NCBI GenBank assembly: GCA_050181465.1
Contig: JBFXDD010000045.1
Span: 1-33,207, forward strand
Length of the DNA: 33,207 bases
Direction: 5' to 3'
Source: JACRLW01 sp050181465
GTDB taxonomy: Bacteria > Planctomycetota > UBA1135 > UBA2386
Part shown: piece by piece, positions 26,145-33,207 of the stretch
Position numbering within the stretch: the first letter of the stretch is position 1
Layout of the letters: every line of letters starts with the position of its first letter
Made by a program: the position numbers and the translations under genes
Notes under the pieces: generated by a model
What the model was told of the DNA's origin: nothing
The model's database searches: none
The model's input: only the letters and a program-made list of their open reading frames with translations

Positions 26145-27584
26145 TCAGCGCGAAGCGCCTTGCGCCAGCGCCGCGAGTTGACGCTCGAGGTCGCGCGTGG
26201 CGTCCCCGGAGGGTGCGCCCTGGCGCCGCAGGTCCTCGATCAGCCGCGCGAGCGAACGCCCCAGCGCATCGCGCACGCTGCCGGGCAAGGTGGCGACGAG
26301 TCCGCCGACCTTGGTGACCTCGAGCGTCCGGTCCTGCCGGGCGTGACTGCGCTCGCGCACCAACTTCTGGTGCGCGAGCGCGCGATCGAGAAGGATCCAG
26401 CCGTAGCGCGGATCGCGCACGGGCCCCTCGGTGAGGAAGCGGCCGCTGCCGGCAGCACGCACGCCGCGCGCGAGGATGCCGCCTTCAGTCCCGAGCCTGG
26501 CGATCTGTTTGCCGGCGAACCAACCGACTGCCCCGACCGCCGCGCTGCCGATTCCGGCGAAGGCTGAGAAGGCGCCGAGGCTGAAGCCGCCGGTCAGCAG
26601 ATCGAGTCCGCCTCCTGCGACGGCGCCGCCGAGGAAGCAGTAGGTCGCGAACTGCTTTCGCGTCAGCCCGAAAGCCTGCCAAGTAGTCTCGCTGAAGAGG
26701 TCGGACTCCAAGAGTTCGAGTGCCGGGTCGTCCGCCTCCAGTCCCGGATGCCGATAGACGGTGGCAACCACCGCGCGGGCCTTGCGCTCGAAGAGCCGCT
26801 GCGCGTCGAGATAACGCGCATGCAGTCGTGCGCGCAGAGCCGGCTCGTCGTCGTTCTCCGCGATCGGCAGGCGTTCGACGTGGCCGAGCGCTTGCACCAG
26901 GAGGTCGGTGATCGCCGTGGCAGTTCGCTGCGCGCGCTCGGCCCACTCCCGCTGCATCGCGGCAGTCGCGACGTCGATGACACCGCTCCACTCCGGTCGG
27001 ATCTCCCGAAAGCCGCCGAGCAGGGCGAGACGGTCTCTGAAGCCGACCTGATGCGCGTCGAACTCGCGCACCGAGTGGAAGAACTGCCGCAGCACCGGCC
27101 GCCATTGGTCGGTGAAGTCGCGTTCGCGAACCTTGTTCACCAGCGCCATCGCCGGCTGACCGGTCCAGCGCAGGATCTCCATTTCCGCTTCGTTCGACGG
27201 CTCGACCGGAGCGGAACCATCGACGACGTAGAGCACCGACGCACCAGACATCACCGCTTCCAGCAATGCGTGCTCGTCGGGAAACTCCTCGCGCGCGTTG
27301 CTCTCCGCGAGCCACGCCAGAATCGCCGCCGGACGTTCCCCCGCATGCGTCGCCCGCGGTCGCAACTTGGCCAGCAGCGAGCGCGCCCGCTGGAAGCCCG
27401 GCGTGTCCACGATGCGGAACAGGTCGCGGCCCTCGGCGCGGAAGACGTACTCGGCGCTGCGCCGCGTGGTGCCGGGATAGTTGTCGATCGGAACCGTGTC
27501 GTCCTCGATCAGCGCCGCAACCACCGACGACTTGCCCTGGTTGACATTGCCGACGACCACGAAACCTGGAAGCGAATCGTTCAA
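26145..27584 (-). CDS. DUF3482-type membrane-associated GTPase
   Basis: 479 residues, start taken as a TTG at 27584 that overlaps the upstream stop (TTGA, 27581-27584); no better start precedes the P-loop. G1 is GNVNQGKS (12-19), the G2 threonines lie in YPGTT (36-40), G3 is DTPG (60-63), and G4 is degenerate: NKVR rather than NKxD. A helical middle part follows. A glycine-rich hydrophobic stretch (about residues 318-370, FLGGAVAGGGLDLLTGG onward) may insert into or contact the membrane. Homologues with DUF3482 next to DUF2868 genes are known in proteobacteria, where they occur as a pair of unknown function. The partner gene precedes it here. Confidence 0.88.
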   Translation of the reverse strand: MNDSLPGFVVVGNVNQGKSSVVAALIEDDTVPIDNYPGTTRRSAEYVFRAEGRDLFRIVDTPGFQRARSLLAKLRPRATHAGERPAAILAWLAESNAREEFPDEHALLEAVMSGASVLYVVDGSAPVEPSNEAEMEILRWTGQPAMALVNKVRERDFTDQWRPVLRQFFHSVREFDAHQVGFRDRLALLGGFREIRPEWSGVIDVATAAMQREWAERAQRTATAITDLLVQALGHVERLPIAENDDEPALRARLHARYLDAQRLFERKARAVVATVYRHPGLEADDPALELLESDLFSETTWQAFGLTRKQFATYCFLGGAVAGGGLDLLTGGFSLGAFSAFAGIGSAAVGAVGWFAGKQIARLGTEGGILARGVRAAGSGRFLTEGPVRDPRYGWILLDRALAHQKLVRERSHARQDRTLEVTKVGGLVATLPGSVRDALGRSLARLIEDLRRQGAPSGDATRDLERQLAALAQGASR

Positions 27585-29230
27585 CGCGTTCCTCCGACGG
27601 TGTCCACTGCCAGGAACGGATCCGCGAGCGACGCCAGCGAGCGGCGCCAGATATCCAGTTCGGCGGGTTCGGCATCGACGATCCGGTGGGTGACCCCGGC
27701 AGCGACGGCCTCAATCGAGACGACGAGCACGACGATGCGCTTGGCCGAGCCCATCGCGGTGCGCAGTTCGCGCAGGAACGCCGTGATCTCCGCATTCGGT
27801 TGACAGCCGGCCGCGAACACCACGATCGCCCGATCGAAAGGGCGGCTTCGCGCCGTCGCGATCGCGCGGGCGTCGTCTTCGACATCCGCGGTGCCGGCGG
27901 CGACCCGTGCCTCGACGTTCCCCGCGAACTTGGTCGCGAGCACCGCTGCGAGTTCGTCAGGTCGCGCACCCGCGCTGCCCCAGGCGATCACGATCGTCCG
28001 TGCAGCGAGCGAGTTCGAGGGCGGCGCGGCGCGCTGGGTCGTCTCGACCCGATCGACCGGCGCCTTGCCGCGGATGTCTTCGGGCTCCGGGCCGCTCCAC
28101 GCCGCGGCATGAGGCAACAACCGGTCGAAGGCCGCGTGATACCCGGCGTGATCGAGCCCGACGCGAGCCAGCGCACGCATCCGCGCGACGCGCGCGACGA
28201 TCATCGCGACCAGGCGCGGCAGCAGACCGTAGGCGATGAGACCCGCCACCAGGTAGCGCCACCATTGCGCGGCGAGCGCCGCCGCTTCGCTCATGCTGAG
28301 GCCGCCGCGGAACTCGCCCGGCATGCGAACCCAGCGACTCGCGCGCACGACGTCGAGCGGCACCACCGCGTCGCTGAGGAACGACCACGGCAGTGCGAAC
28401 GCACTCGCGATCGAATGCACGGTCTCGTCGCGCACGTCCAGGGTCGTCGACCAACAGAAGACCAGATCGGTGCCCGTCACCAAGAGCAGCGTGGTGATGA
28501 GCGCCGCGACGTTGAACGCGAGTCCGAATCCCTGAGCCAGTTCGAACAGCGTCCAGCGTTCGATGCTCAGGTAGAGTCCGCGACGGCCGCGCCAGACACC
28601 CAACGCAGCTTCGATCGCGCCGCGGTTCGAACCCGCAAAGCGCGTCACCAGCCAGCGGATCAGCGAGGCCGCGAGACCGGGGCCGGCGTCGGGATCGCGC
28701 GACGGCCGCAGCAGGAGAACCGCCAAGAGAATCACGAGCAGCGCGAGCTGCAGCGCGAAGAAGACCCCGGCGAAGTAGACGACGTTGACCGGGGTCTTGC
28801 CGTCGTAGTGCAAGACGGCAGTCGCCGTGCCGACACCGAACACCGCCCCCAGAGCGATCAGGATCAGCCGCACGTGTCCGAGCGCCGCCGCCACTTTGGG
28901 TCCGACGCGCGCGGCGCCCTTCTCGCGGGCCGCGCGCAACAGCGTGCCGGCGAGACGCTCGCGCAGTGCACGATCGATGTCGACCCGACCGCGCGCGTGA
29001 CCGGAGTCGACGCCGCTCGCCGCGCAGGCTGCGGGCACGCCGACCCGCGCCGCGACCACGAGGTCGTCGGCGAGCTCGGCGTCGTCGCGCAAGAGCCACT
29101 CCAGGTCGATCAGATCGGCCAGTCGCAAGGGCGAGCGAGGATAGCGAGTGTGGTCGCGCCCTGCGCGGACGCCGATGGAATCGCGCTCGGCGCTCGCCAA
29201 GATCCGGACCCCGATGGATCCGGTCCTCAT
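27581..29230 (-). CDS. DUF2868-type membrane protein, partner of the DUF3482 GTPase
   Basis: Up to 549 residues if the ATG at 29230 is used. That start would lie 16 nt inside the divergent transporter gene, so translation may begin at a later codon such as a TTG at 29128 (just before LRLADLIDLEWLLRDD). Hydrophobic segments at roughly 120-145, 150-180, 240-265, 330-345 indicate four or so membrane spans, with loops between. A C-terminal cytoplasmic domain from about 400 contains TIVIAWGSAG and RAIVVFAAGCQPN, which resemble a Rossmann-like nucleotide or effector-binding fold. The gene is directly upstream of, and overlaps by 4 nt, the GTPase gene, as expected for this known pair. Function of the pair is not established. 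Confidence 0.83.
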   Translation of the reverse strand: MRTGSIGVRILASAERDSIGVRAGRDHTRYPRSPLRLADLIDLEWLLRDDAELADDLVVAARVGVPAACAASGVDSGHARGRVDIDRALRERLAGTLLRAAREKGAARVGPKVAAALGHVRLILIALGAVFGVGTATAVLHYDGKTPVNVVYFAGVFFALQLALLVILLAVLLLRPSRDPDAGPGLAASLIRWLVTRFAGSNRGAIEAALGVWRGRRGLYLSIERWTLFELAQGFGLAFNVAALITTLLLVTGTDLVFCWSTTLDVRDETVHSIASAFALPWSFLSDAVVPLDVVRASRWVRMPGEFRGGLSMSEAAALAAQWWRYLVAGLIAYGLLPRLVAMIVARVARMRALARVGLDHAGYHAAFDRLLPHAAAWSGPEPEDIRGKAPVDRVETTQRAAPPSNSLAARTIVIAWGSAGARPDELAAVLATKFAGNVEARVAAGTADVEDDARAIATARSRPFDRAIVVFAAGCQPNAEITAFLRELRTAMGSAKRIVVLVVSIEAVAAGVTHRIVDAEPAELDIWRRSLASLADPFLAVDTVGGTR

Positions 29231-30626
29231 CGGCGTGCTCGTCTACGTCTCGATCCAACTCGGCATCGGGGCGCTGGTCGCCCGCGGGGTGCGGACGGAG
29301 GACGACTATCTGGTAGCCGGTCGACGTCTGGGACCGGTCCTCGCCACCATCTCGATCTTCGCGACCTGGTTCGGTGCCGAGAGCTGCGTCGGTGCTTCGG
29401 GAGCGGCCTATGCCGACGGCGTCGGGCGCCATTCCGACGAGCCCTTCGCGTACGGAGTCTGTCTGATCGTGATGGGGGTGTTGTTCGCCGTTCCCATGTG
29501 GCGAGCAGGGATCACCACGCTCGCCGACTTGTTCCGTCGTCGCTTCGGCGAACACACCGAGCGCATTGCCGCGTTCGTTCTGATTCCGACCTCGCTGTTC
29601 TGGGCCAGCGCGCAGATTCACGCCTTCGGCAAGATCCTCTCGGCATCGACGTCGTCGCTCGACTTCGAGACGGCGTTGCTCATCGCTGCGGCGATCGTGG
29701 TGATCTACACGATGTCCGGCGGGCTCTTCGCCGACGTCGCGACCGACGTCCTCCAGGGTGGGGTGCTCGTGATCGGACTCATCGTGCTGACGGTGATCGT
29801 GTGGACCGATCCCAGCAGCACAGCCGGCGCGTGGCAGCAGGCAGTCGGACCGCGGCCGGACTCCATGCCGGCGTCGGAACCACTGGGCTTCCTGGCGACG
29901 CTCGAGACCTGGGCACTGCCCGTGCTCGGTTCGGTGACCGCGCAGGAGGCGCTGTCACGCTCGCTCGCGGCGCGGTCGCCGGGCATCGCACGGCGCGCGG
30001 CGCTGTCGGCGGGTGTCGTCTACCTGCTGATCGGTCTGATGCCGGTGTTCCTCGGCCTGGTCGCCGCCCATCGCCACCAAGGGCTCGAGCACGCCGACAC
30101 CGCGCTCGCCACCATCGCGCAGCATCACTTGCCGACGATCGGTTACGTCGTCTTCGCCGGAGCCTTGGTCTCGGCGATCCTCTCGACGGTCGATAGCGCG
30201 CTCCTCGCCGCCGCCTCGGTGCTCTCGCGCAACGTGTTGCTGGCCCATCGCCCAACGGTGAGCGAGCGATCGCGCCTGCGCTTCGCGCGCGGCAGCGTCC
30301 TCGTGCTCGGGCTCGCGGCCTACGCCATCGCCGGTGCCTCCGACAGCGTGATGGAGATGATCGATCAGACGTCCGGCTTCGGGGCCAGCATCTTCGTCTG
30401 CGTCACCTTCGGGCTGTTCACCCGCTTCGGCGGCGAGATCGCGGCACGGATGAGCTTGATCGTGGGGACGGCGGTCTGGGTCGTCGGCGCCCTATGGCTG
30501 GAGTGGGACTACCCGTTCCTCGCCGCGCTCGGCGCCTCGGTCGCGGCGTACGGGCTAGGGTCGTGGTTCGATCGCGGCAGACCACGCGCGACGGCACTGC
30601 CGAGCAGGGCGGCGAGCGCCCGATAG
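29214..30626 (+). CDS. Sodium:solute symporter (SSS family)
   Basis: 470 residues from ATG 29214. A longer reading frame exists upstream, but MDPVLIGVLVYVSIQLGIGA is a typical first helix of this family, followed by TEDDYLVAGRRLG. About 13 membrane helices can be counted. The segment FATWFGAESCVGASGAAY is the family's second-helix signature, and SAILSTVDSALLAAASVLSRNV contains the sodium-site serines. Substrate cannot be read from sequence; sugars, amino acids, proline or carboxylates are all possible. It is divergent from the DUF2868 gene with 5' ends overlapping, and convergent with the FG-GAP gene across a hairpin-bearing spacer. Confidence 0.9.
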   Translation: MDPVLIGVLVYVSIQLGIGALVARGVRTEDDYLVAGRRLGPVLATISIFATWFGAESCVGASGAAYADGVGRHSDEPFAYGVCLIVMGVLFAVPMWRAGITTLADLFRRRFGEHTERIAAFVLIPTSLFWASAQIHAFGKILSASTSSLDFETALLIAAAIVVIYTMSGGLFADVATDVLQGGVLVIGLIVLTVIVWTDPSSTAGAWQQAVGPRPDSMPASEPLGFLATLETWALPVLGSVTAQEALSRSLAARSPGIARRAALSAGVVYLLIGLMPVFLGLVAAHRHQGLEHADTALATIAQHHLPTIGYVVFAGALVSAILSTVDSALLAAASVLSRNVLLAHRPTVSERSRLRFARGSVLVLGLAAYAIAGASDSVMEMIDQTSGFGASIFVCVTFGLFTRFGGEIAARMSLIVGTAVWVVGALWLEWDYPFLAALGASVAAYGLGSWFDRGRPRATALPSRAASAR

Positions 30627-30830
30627 CCGCAGCCCCCATCGGCCTCGATCCGAAGTCATCGTAACCCCCGTCGTAATCCTGCGTTGAACATGGCCTCGGC
30701 ACCCCGCGTGTGATCAACGCAGCGTTTACGATGGGCTCCGATCGGCATCCAAGATGAACGCAGGCAACCGTCCAACCGGTGACGCCGACGAGCCACACTG
30801 CGGCAGGCGCGCCGGCTAGCGCGCATCTGT
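30627..30830. other. Convergent intergenic spacer
   Basis: 204 bp between the stops of the symporter and the FG-GAP gene. It contains the nested inverted repeat at 30657-30733; nothing else was recognised. Confidence 0.5.
30657..30733. terminator. Nested inverted repeat between convergent genes, possible bidirectional terminator
   Basis: CATCGTAA (30657-30664) pairs perfectly with TTACGATG (30726-30733), and inside it CTGCGTTGA (30679-30687) pairs perfectly with TCAACGCAG (30714-30722). The outer stem is separated from the inner by 14 nt on one side and 3 nt on the other. The loop is 26 nt. Its place between two gene ends fits a terminator, but no T-tract follows, and a protein-binding site is an alternative. 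Confidence 0.4.
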
Positions 30831-32453
30831 TCAACGAATCGTCACTTCCCAGGTGTTCGTCAAGGTGAGCCTCGCCGGCACTTCCACCAGGATCCCCTGG
30901 AAGTAGAGCGAGGACCCGACGATCTGTGGGAGATTCGGAATGTCTACCCGGAACTCGACTTCCCGACTCTCGCCGGTTCGAAGCGAGTTCGGCCAGATCG
31001 CCATGCTGGCCGGATCCAAGCCCAGTCTGCCGACCCCAGGCATCGGTGTGAGCACGGAAGCGAGGCCGATCGCCAACCATGTCGTGGATCCGGAAGGGCC
31101 GCAAACGCGCACCGGCAGACTCGTCCCCAAGCTTGGCTCGATGGACGTGTACACGTGCCGAGTGGTATTGAGGTGATAGGGCAGACTGCGAGGTGGATTC
31201 GGTTCAGAGGTCTGACTCGACTCCACCAAGTCGATATCGCCGTCGTGATCGAAGTCCGCACCGTCGAAGTCGTACACCCGCCCGTTGGGTGACTCGGCCA
31301 AGATTCGCCGCGACAGGTCTCTGGTGAAGTGGCCACTCCCGTCATTCAGCAGCACTTCGTGCCTGCCGAAGAAATTCCACGGCAATGGTGGAATGCTGGA
31401 CACAACGTCCAGGTCGCCGTCGGAATCCAGGTCCAGAAACTCGATCGCCGTCCCACCCACCGAGTCGGGCGGCAGGTGGGTCGGGGTGGCGTACGCGAAG
31501 TAACCTCTCCCGTCGTTGAGGACGAGGAGCGGCGGGCCCAGCACCGACCGTGTGCCGATCATGTCCAGATCGCCATCCCCGTCCACATCGCCGAGCGAGA
31601 GCGCGAACACCCCGTAGGGATAGGACGCCGCGTCGTACCGCTGTTGGGCACCATCCACGAAGTGCCCGGTTCCGTCATTGATCCAATAAGCCGACCCCGG
31701 CGCGTACGCAGGTCCTAGGATGTCCACATCACCGTCGGAGTCGATGTCGACGGCGGTCAGGCTGCCCGAGGTTGCCTGTCGAGCGCCTTGGTCCGCCGGG
31801 AAACGCGAGGCTCTGTAGTGGAAGTGCGTAGCTCCGTCATTCTCGAAGAAGTAGCACGAGCTGAAGCTCCGGCCACGACTTGATCCACTAGCCACAATGT
31901 CAGGGTCACCGTCGCCGTCGAAGTCAGCCACTGCGACCGCGTCGGAGTTATTCGTCGGCGCAGCCGGCATGATAAATCCTCGTGCCGGCACTCCCGATAC
32001 ATCCCGAAATCGCCAACCACCGTCGTTGAGGTAGAGACTGACCGTGGCTCCATAGGCGGACTCGTAGTTGGCCGCAACGACATCGAGGTCGCCGTCCGCA
32101 TCCATGTCGATGAGCTCGCTCTGCCAGTGCAGCGCACCCGGCCCGAGAGTGTTCGCCATGAGCACTTCGGAGGACCGGCCGTGCCCGTCGTTTCTCAGAA
32201 ATCGGGGTGGGATCGGCCGCCCTGCTCCAAGGAACAAGTCGATGTGCCCATCCCCGTCGAGATCGCCGGTCGCGAGCGTTGCCGCGCCGTCGTGTGGTCC
32301 TCGAATGCTCCAGCGGTAGGGACGCGTGGGTAGTGCAGCAAGCTCCAACTGCCGAAGCCTCGGAGCATGCTGAGGTGCCGCAACCCCGCCCGGTTGCTGG
32401 CATGCGACGGCCATTCCCGAGAGCGAAACGGCGAGTATCGACGCTGCGATCAT
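30831..32453 (-). CDS. Secreted FG-GAP/VCBS repeat protein
   Basis: 540 residues. The start at ATG 32453 is set by a strong ribosome site, GGAGGT (32461-32466), 7 nt upstream. The N-terminus ILAVSLSGMAVAC is an export signal; a lipoprotein Cys18 is possible but the lipobox is atypical. Seven calcium-binding D-x-D-x-D-G-x-x-D units lie at about 64-72, 117-124, 178-185, 237-244, 289-298, 341-349 and 400-408, spaced like the blades of an integrin-type beta-propeller. The last 120 residues (from VRVCGPSGSTTWLAIGLA, including LPQIVGSSLYFQGILVE) resemble the C-terminal domain of the secreted protein at 24988-26022. The protein is probably surface exposed. Third-position GC looks lower than in most of the window. 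Confidence 0.93.
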   Translation of the reverse strand: MIAASILAVSLSGMAVACQQPGGVAAPQHAPRLRQLELAALPTRPYRWSIRGPHDGAATLATGDLDGDGHIDLFLGAGRPIPPRFLRNDGHGRSSEVLMANTLGPGALHWQSELIDMDADGDLDVVAANYESAYGATVSLYLNDGGWRFRDVSGVPARGFIMPAAPTNNSDAVAVADFDGDGDPDIVASGSSRGRSFSSCYFFENDGATHFHYRASRFPADQGARQATSGSLTAVDIDSDGDVDILGPAYAPGSAYWINDGTGHFVDGAQQRYDAASYPYGVFALSLGDVDGDGDLDMIGTRSVLGPPLLVLNDGRGYFAYATPTHLPPDSVGGTAIEFLDLDSDGDLDVVSSIPPLPWNFFGRHEVLLNDGSGHFTRDLSRRILAESPNGRVYDFDGADFDHDGDIDLVESSQTSEPNPPRSLPYHLNTTRHVYTSIEPSLGTSLPVRVCGPSGSTTWLAIGLASVLTPMPGVGRLGLDPASMAIWPNSLRTGESREVEFRVDIPNLPQIVGSSLYFQGILVEVPARLTLTNTWEVTIR

Positions 32454-32644
32454 CGGGCAGACCTCCAACGGCGCAGAGCCTGTTCCAACTGGGCGCCCAT
32501 CACACGAGCATCCTCCAGCGATTGGCCGGCAGTCGGCGATGGGTTCGTGGCAAGAGCGACTGCGTCATCCCCATGGATCGGATCGACGAAGACGTGGAAT
32601 GAGCGGTCCTGACCGAGGACTCGGCATGCCAGAGTCGCCAGCAC
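32450..32644 (-). pseudogene. Short ORF with secreted-protein-like residues; small gene or remnant, overlapping the FG-GAP gene
   Basis: An open frame of 64 residues from a GTG at 32644; its stop overlaps the FG-GAP start (ATGA, 32450-32453) and it carries that gene's ribosome site. Residues DRSFHVFVDPIHGDDA are the kind of sequence that opens secreted beta-helix proteins of planctomycetes. The frame continues upstream without a usable start but with a hydrophobic run (VLPFIPVLATLACRVLG) that looks like the core of a signal peptide, so the true N-terminus may be lost or frameshifted. A GTG in another frame at 32685 precedes the run. Either a small coupled gene or the decayed 5' end of a larger one. 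Confidence 0.4.
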
Positions 32645-32977
32645 TGGTATGAAGGGCAGGACTTGGCGCGTGGCTCTTGATCCACACCGAACTAACCCCT
32701 GACGATCACCCGCAAGGTCGGGCGAACCCGAGAGATCCGAGTTTCCGCTTCGACACCGGGGACCATGATTGAGATGCCCGTCTGTGTGTGTGTCATGCGA
32801 CGAATCGACGAGACGGAGAACCTAAGCGACCAGCATGAGAACTCCGTTGCCGAACTGTCAACCCCCAGGCAGTTCGAGGGCCTGGTCCCAGCTTGACTTC
32901 CCCGCGAGGTGAAAGGCACTCGGGAGACAAGTCGACCTGCCGTGCGGCCCCACCGCCGCACGCAACACCGCCGCCGC
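32645..32977. other. Spacer with a possible minus-strand promoter
   Basis: No convincing gene was seen. On the minus strand TTGACA (32856-32861) is followed after 18 nt by CATGCT (32832-32837), which matches a -10 box at only half its positions. A minus-strand frame ending at 32692 (with TLRVIVRG) is short and not supported by a start or known motif. The stretch is less GC-rich than its surroundings. Confidence 0.3.
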
Positions 32978-33207
32978 TCACCCCTCCGCAGCTTCCCGCG
33001 CCCGTCCCGTCACGATCGTTCGCTTCGACACACAACTGCGCACCCAGTGCAGCATGGAACCTTGTTGCCGCTCCATGTCCCGCACCATCGCGAACTGCAC
33101 GCGGGCGCGCTCGAGGTTGTGGCCCTCGTGGTGAACCTTGAAGTAGCGGTCGCCGGCGATGTGGTCGGCGAGGAAGCGCATGCCGACGGTCAGGGTCACG
33201 AGACGTC
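32978..33207 (-). CDS. C-terminal fragment of an APH/sugar-kinase-type phosphotransferase (continues beyond window)
   Basis: The last 75 or so residues of a gene whose 5' part lies beyond the right edge. The segment LTVGMRFLADHIAGDRYFKV then HHEGHNLERARVQFAMVRDMERQ matches the C-terminal helices of the aminoglycoside-phosphotransferase-like family that includes N-acetylhexosamine 1-kinases (typical wording: RFL-TDYL-GD-YFK-H-HNLDRAR-Q). The final 30 residues, after ERQQGSM, are not conserved in character. The GTG at 33197-33199 is probably an internal Val. The product would phosphorylate a small molecule such as an amino sugar; the family assignment is from memory of the pattern and the catalytic part is not visible. 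Confidence 0.75.
   Translation of the reverse strand, partial: RLVTLTVGMRFLADHIAGDRYFKVHHEGHNLERARVQFAMVRDMERQQGSMLHWVRSCVSKRTIVTGRAREAAEG

Noticed and set aside
27686..30196. Very long plus-strand open frame opposite the GTPase/DUF2868 genes
   Set aside because: Composition is dominated by Arg, Asp and Gln with no domain; it is the antisense of two well-supported genes, as is common in GC-rich DNA.
32692..32961. Minus-strand open frame upstream of the short ORF
   Set aside because: No plausible start with ribosome site and no motif; only the last 20 or so residues look protein-like, so it is not reported as a gene.

Overview
The window is a GC-rich bacterial chromosome segment of about 33 kb, densely packed with single-copy genes. 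No rRNA, tRNA, CRISPR array, transposase or phage gene was seen. The content points to a member of the Planctomycetota: a very large Ser/Thr kinase with a TPR-rich tail joined to a small ECF-type sigma factor and a secreted beta-rich protein, an FHA-TM-vWA protein, a seven-repeat FG-GAP protein, and secreted proteins sharing a C-terminal domain of a style I associate with this phylum. This assignment is inference from gene content, not from a marker gene.

Layout from left to right. 1-2215: a structured left edge, a secreted OB/TPR-like protein, rsmD, and a long palindromic element (E1). 2216-3946: the FHA/vWA protein. 3959-8245 (minus strand): a soluble metallophosphoesterase, a second and larger palindrome of the same family (E2), two oligopeptide-type ABC permeases, and a membrane-anchored metallophosphoesterase whose metal-ligand motifs are altered. 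The last three genes overlap by 4 nt. 8500-13879 (minus strand): an NtrC-type sigma54 activator upstream of three overlapping TPR or coiled-coil genes that look like one envelope module. 14096-16627: a PBP4-like D-Ala-D-Ala carboxypeptidase facing a secreted DUF1579-like protein. 16731-19780: glpK-glpD, overlapping. 19886-21027: a GFA/CENP-V-fold protein and a divergent GST-like protein. 21038-26022 (minus strand): the secreted protein - ECF sigma - kinase cassette. 26145-29230 (minus strand): the DUF2868/DUF3482 membrane protein-GTPase pair. 29214-30626: a sodium:solute symporter. 30831-32650 (minus strand): an FG-GAP protein preceded by a short overlapping ORF. 32978-33207: the C-terminus of a sugar-kinase/APH-type phosphotransferase that continues beyond the window.

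Translational coupling by 1-4 nt stop/start overlaps is a constant theme and was used here to fix most starts. The most unusual non-coding signal is the E1/E2 palindrome family: two copies with distinct, conserved left and right arms. The most unusual coding signals are the degenerate phosphoesterase tied to orphan ABC permeases, and a C-terminal domain apparently shared by two otherwise unrelated secreted proteins (24988-26022 and 30831-32453).
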